A stretch of DNA of 16,636 nt from Gammaproteobacteria bacterium (GTDB taxonomy: Bacteria > Pseudomonadota > Gammaproteobacteria > Arenicellales > JAOTYS01). The notes under the pieces are model-generated. The model made no database searches. It was not told where the DNA came from and was given only the letters and a program-made list of their open reading frames with translations. Where the stretch lies: NCBI GenBank assembly GCA_029861795.1, contig JAOTYS010000047.1:1-16636 (forward strand), given 5' to 3'. A program made the position numbers and the translations under genes. Of the stretch, positions 14,519-16,636 are shown piece after piece (within the stretch, counting starts at the first letter, position 1; each line of letters starts with the position of its first letter).

Positions 14519-14547
14519 ATTATGGTGTGAGCACGCTCGGTGGTGAC
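14519..14547 (-). promoter_or_regulatory. Candidate promoter of the smc-zipA-ligA operon
   Basis: On the minus strand CATAAT (14524-14519) is preceded, 17 bases upstream, by GTCACC (14547-14542). The -10 is fair and the -35 is poor (3 of 6 consensus bases). It would give a leader of about 34 bases containing the smc Shine-Dalgarno. It is the best candidate I found, but weak. Confidence 0.3.
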
Positions 14548-14630
14548 ACTCACTTGACGCATTCACCAAGGCGCGAGAAGGCTCGGTTGCAGACCCGGCA
14601 TAACCTCGTCGGGACTAACGGACGCCCATG

Positions 14631-14647
14631 AAATCATTAAATGATTT
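14631..14647. repeat. Perfect 17-base palindrome, possible operator
   Basis: AAATCATT, a central A, then AATGATTT: perfect eight-base arms. It lies 154 bases upstream of smc and 445 bases upstream of cysZ. The AT-rich symmetric form suits a dimeric DNA-binding regulator. No known box is matched, and no T-run follows, so it is not a usual terminator. Confidence 0.55.
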
Positions 14648-15010
14648 GACCCAAAGAAAGTGTCGCTATGGATCCACTCGAGACCCTACTGACGGACCTA
14701 GAGTTAGAGAGAAAACCACGACACCAAGGTTGGCCTGCTGATACCTCGGAACGAGATAACGCAACTTTGCTACTTTGCACCTCAAATATGTGCCCGATAA
14801 GACGTACGTATTTAGAACTTAGAATCCTAAAACTTCTGGCTATTCGCGATAAAAGGTGCGCGGTGTCGATCAATGACTAATCGTATCCTGGATGAATTAG
14901 TCCCTGCAACTGCGGTTTTGGGGCTTATTGCACTACACGACCCGCCTATCAACCGCTGAATTATTGTACATCACTGTTTAGCAAGGGTGTTGTAGTCTCA
15001 ACTCAATGGC

Positions 15011-15042
15011 CCCAGCAACATTTCAGAAAATATTCTTGCTGG
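15011..15042. repeat. Inverted repeat upstream of cysZ
   Basis: CCAGCAA (15011-15017) and TTGCTGG (15036-15042) are perfect seven-base complements around an 18-base AT-rich centre. The second arm is 49 bases before the cysZ ATG. It could be a regulator site or part of the leader RNA; no established box is recognised. Confidence 0.4.
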
Positions 15043-15091
15043 CATTCGAACAAACTACGCCGGACGATATGCCCTAACAGGAACAATCCCG

Positions 15092-15874
15092 ATGCTAAGT
15101 GAAATGTTTTCTGGTGCCGGCTACCTGCTGCAGGGATTTCGCGAGATCACGCGCCCGGGCATTCGTCGGTTTGCGTTGCTACCAGTTCTAATCAACGTAG
15201 CGGTGTTCGCCCTGATCATTATACTGGCGAGTCGCTTTTATGGTGGGTGGTTAGCTTGGCTGCTGCCACAGGGAGATGCCTGGTGGGTGCTGGCGACCAA
15301 AACCATGCTTTGGGCACTGTTCGGTCTGACAGTCATGATCGCCGTGTTTTTCGGCTTCACGGTAGTGGCAAATCTTATTGGGGCCGCTTTCAACGGGTTT
15401 CTCGCTGAGGCGGTTGAGCGACGGGCAAGCGATAACGCCGACTCCACCGGCACTGCTGGAATAACAAGAGTCCTACGCGAAATCCCAAGGGCACTGGTCA
15501 ACGAACTACGCAAAATTGGTTATTACTGTCTTTGGGCGATACCGTTGGCGCTGCTCTTTATCGTGCCGATAGTCCAACTGGCAGCGCCATTTGCCTGGGC
15601 GTTGTTCGCCGCCTGGATGCTGGCATTAGAGTATGGTGACTATCCTATGTCTAATCACGGCATTGCCTTTGCTGAAGTGCGTCGTCGGATGCGACAGGAA
15701 GCGATGACTAGTACTGGATTCGGTGCGGCAATCTTGGTGGCAATGCTAATCCCAGTGCTGAATCTGGTGGTTATGCCGGCAGCTGTAGCTGGTGCCACAT
15801 TGATGTGGGTAGAAAGACTAAAGATTGTCGACCAGGGTCCCGCCACCAAATCGGCCACATCATCGGCACAGTGA
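15092..15874 (+). CDS. cysZ: CysZ, sulfate permease
   Basis: A 260-residue inner-membrane protein of the CysZ/EI24 family, close to E. coli CysZ (253). It mediates sulfate entry for the cysteine assimilation pathway. Recognisable blocks are PGIRRFALLP (22-31), FTVVANLIGAAFNGFLAE (89-106), the IPRALVNELRK segment (131-141), AWMLALEYGDYPMSNH (174-189) and a C-terminal IPVLNLVVMPAAVAGATLMWV (220 onward). Hydrophobic spans lie at about 27-47, 70-97, 144-182 and 209-240. The ATG has an AGGAA Shine-Dalgarno eight bases upstream, which fixes this start better than the next in-frame ATG at residue 5. In E. coli cysZ also lies divergent next to zipA-ligA, so the neighbourhood is conserved with smc inserted. 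No CysB site is identifiable by eye. Confidence 0.93.
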   Translation: MLSEMFSGAGYLLQGFREITRPGIRRFALLPVLINVAVFALIIILASRFYGGWLAWLLPQGDAWWVLATKTMLWALFGLTVMIAVFFGFTVVANLIGAAFNGFLAEAVERRASDNADSTGTAGITRVLREIPRALVNELRKIGYYCLWAIPLALLFIVPIVQLAAPFAWALFAAWMLALEYGDYPMSNHGIAFAEVRRRMRQEAMTSTGFGAAILVAMLIPVLNLVVMPAAVAGATLMWVERLKIVDQGPATKSATSSAQ

Positions 15875-15895
15875 ACTCATTCATGCCAGTTCACT
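15870..15895. repeat. Inverted repeat spanning both convergent stop codons
   Basis: AGTGAAC (15870-15876) pairs perfectly with GTTCACT (15889-15895), loop of twelve. The left arm contains the cysZ TGA and the right arm the TGA of the aminotransferase on the other strand. It may act as a weak bidirectional terminator between genes only 16 bases apart, but no T-run follows on either strand. Confidence 0.4.
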
Positions 15896-16636
15896 CCGAC
15901 AACTCACATGAGAGATACTTACCGATGCGCCTGACGCCCTCTCGTAGTTTTTCCAGATCATTGGCATATGAAAACCTTACATACTCGTTTGCGCGATGGC
16001 ATCCAAAATCAACTCCAGGCGCAAGAGCAACCCCTGTATTAGCCAGAATGTCCAAGGCAAAAGCATAGCTATCGTCGGTAAAGGCGCTGCAATCAGCGTA
16101 CACATAGAAGGCACCTTGCGGGACCACTGAAATCTTGAAGCCTAAGTCTCGCAGTGCCGGGACCAAGAAATCTCTGCGGCGACAAAAGATCTGTCGCCGC
16201 CTTTCCATTTCTTGTCTCACCACGGGATCAAACGCAGCAAGGCACGCATACTGTGCCGGCGTGCTCGAGGAAATAAAAACATTCTGGGCAAGGCGGTTAA
16301 TAGTGTCGACATATGCGCTCGGTGACACCAACCAGCCCATGCGCCATCCAGTCATACAGTAATACTTGGAGAAACTATTTACCACAAATACCTCTGAGGA
16401 AGAATGCAAAACCGTCTGCGAGTCAAATCCGTATGTGAGCCCATGGTAGATCTCATCGACGATCAACACACCGCCCAATTCCCGCACTGCGTCGATTAGT
16501 CGCTCCATCTCATCTGCAGTGACAACCGTCCCAGTCGGGTTAGCGGGACTGGCCAACATGACCGCTACAGACCTATCTGACCAATGATGACGGACCATGT
16601 CCGCGGTAAGCTGGTAGTTGGTGGCAGCATCGACAG
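15891..16636 (-). CDS. PLP-dependent aminotransferase, class I/II (C-terminal part)
   Basis: The gene runs off the right edge; 247 codons plus the stop are visible. The frame stays open from the methionine at 16598 to the edge, so that methionine is internal, not the start. Fold-type I aminotransferase marks appear in order: SPANPTG with the Asn that contacts the cofactor, VDEIYHGL with the Asp and Tyr that bind the pyridine ring and hydroxyl, NSFSKYYCMTGWRMGW with the lysine that forms the Schiff base, and YVRFSYAN with the arginine that binds the substrate carboxylate. It belongs to the broad aspartate/alanine/aromatic aminotransferase family; the amino donor cannot be told from this part. 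It converges on cysZ, 16 bases away. Function class is firm and the specific name is left open. Confidence 0.93.
   Translation of the reverse strand, partial: VDAATNYQLTADMVRHHWSDRSVAVMLASPANPTGTVVTADEMERLIDAVRELGGVLIVDEIYHGLTYGFDSQTVLHSSSEVFVVNSFSKYYCMTGWRMGWLVSPSAYVDTINRLAQNVFISSSTPAQYACLAAFDPVVRQEMERRRQIFCRRRDFLVPALRDLGFKISVVPQGAFYVYADCSAFTDDSYAFALDILANTGVALAPGVDFGCHRANEYVRFSYANDLEKLREGVRRIGKYLSCELSE

Larger units (their letters stand above)
14478..15091. other. Long divergent intergenic region between smc and cysZ
   Basis: These 614 bases separate the divergent smc operon and cysZ. I see no convincing gene. A plus-strand frame at 14668-14880 would encode 70 residues (start MDPLETLLTD) after an AAAGAAAG stretch. 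Its stop overlaps an ATG at 14873 that opens a 28-residue frame. Neither resembles a family I know, and the first is matched by an equally long open frame on the other strand, so both are most likely chance. Visible sites are a 17-base palindrome (14631-14647), a loose GTGAG/CTCAC repeat (14527-14553), and a CCAGCAA/TTGCTGG repeat (15011-15042) near cysZ. No clear plus-strand promoter is visible for cysZ. Confidence 0.55.

Overview
This window looks like ordinary chromosome of a gammaproteobacterium. The strongest pointers are the queA-tgt-yajC-secD cluster, the yciB-yciI pair, a zipA gene (ZipA is a gamma/betaproteobacterial division protein), and cysZ next to the smc-zipA-ligA operon. A true smc gene instead of mukB argues against Enterobacterales and Vibrionales and fits Pseudomonas-like, Xanthomonas-like or other free-living gammaproteobacterial lineages. 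Base composition looks moderate to moderately high in GC. I cannot name a genus from the sequence.

Layout, left to right. (1) Positions 1-2763, minus strand: queA, tgt, yajC and the start of secD. This covers the last steps of queuosine synthesis in tRNA plus subunits of the Sec translocon accessory complex. A hairpin followed by a T-run separates tgt from yajC. (2) 2787-2911, plus strand: a complete tRNA-Leu(CAA) with a good sigma70-type promoter, divergent from queA. (3) 2959-3627, minus strand: a P-loop deoxynucleoside kinase. (4) 3934-4806, plus strand: yciB and yciI, abutting with no spacer. (5) 4851-7535, minus strand: acnA, an 894-residue aconitase. (6) 7737-14477, minus strand: an operon read smc, zipA, ligA with a 1-base overlap and then a 1-base gap, linking chromosome organisation, divisome anchoring and NAD-dependent DNA ligation. 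(7) 14478-15091: a 614-base gap with a perfect 17-base palindrome and no convincing gene. (8) 15092-15874, plus strand: cysZ, a sulfate permease. (9) 15891-16636, minus strand: the C-terminal part of a class I/II PLP aminotransferase that runs off the window.

Most genes are complete and carry their expected catalytic residues. I see no insertion sequence, prophage, CRISPR array, toxin-antitoxin pair or defence locus, and no sign of a new multi-gene system. The most interesting points are modest: a ZipA whose C-terminal part looks like two tandem ZipA-like domains; an RNA element between tgt and yajC that can pair in two mutually exclusive ways; a symmetric -10 region that could serve both tRNA-Leu and queA; and clusters of inverted repeats in two intergenic regions.
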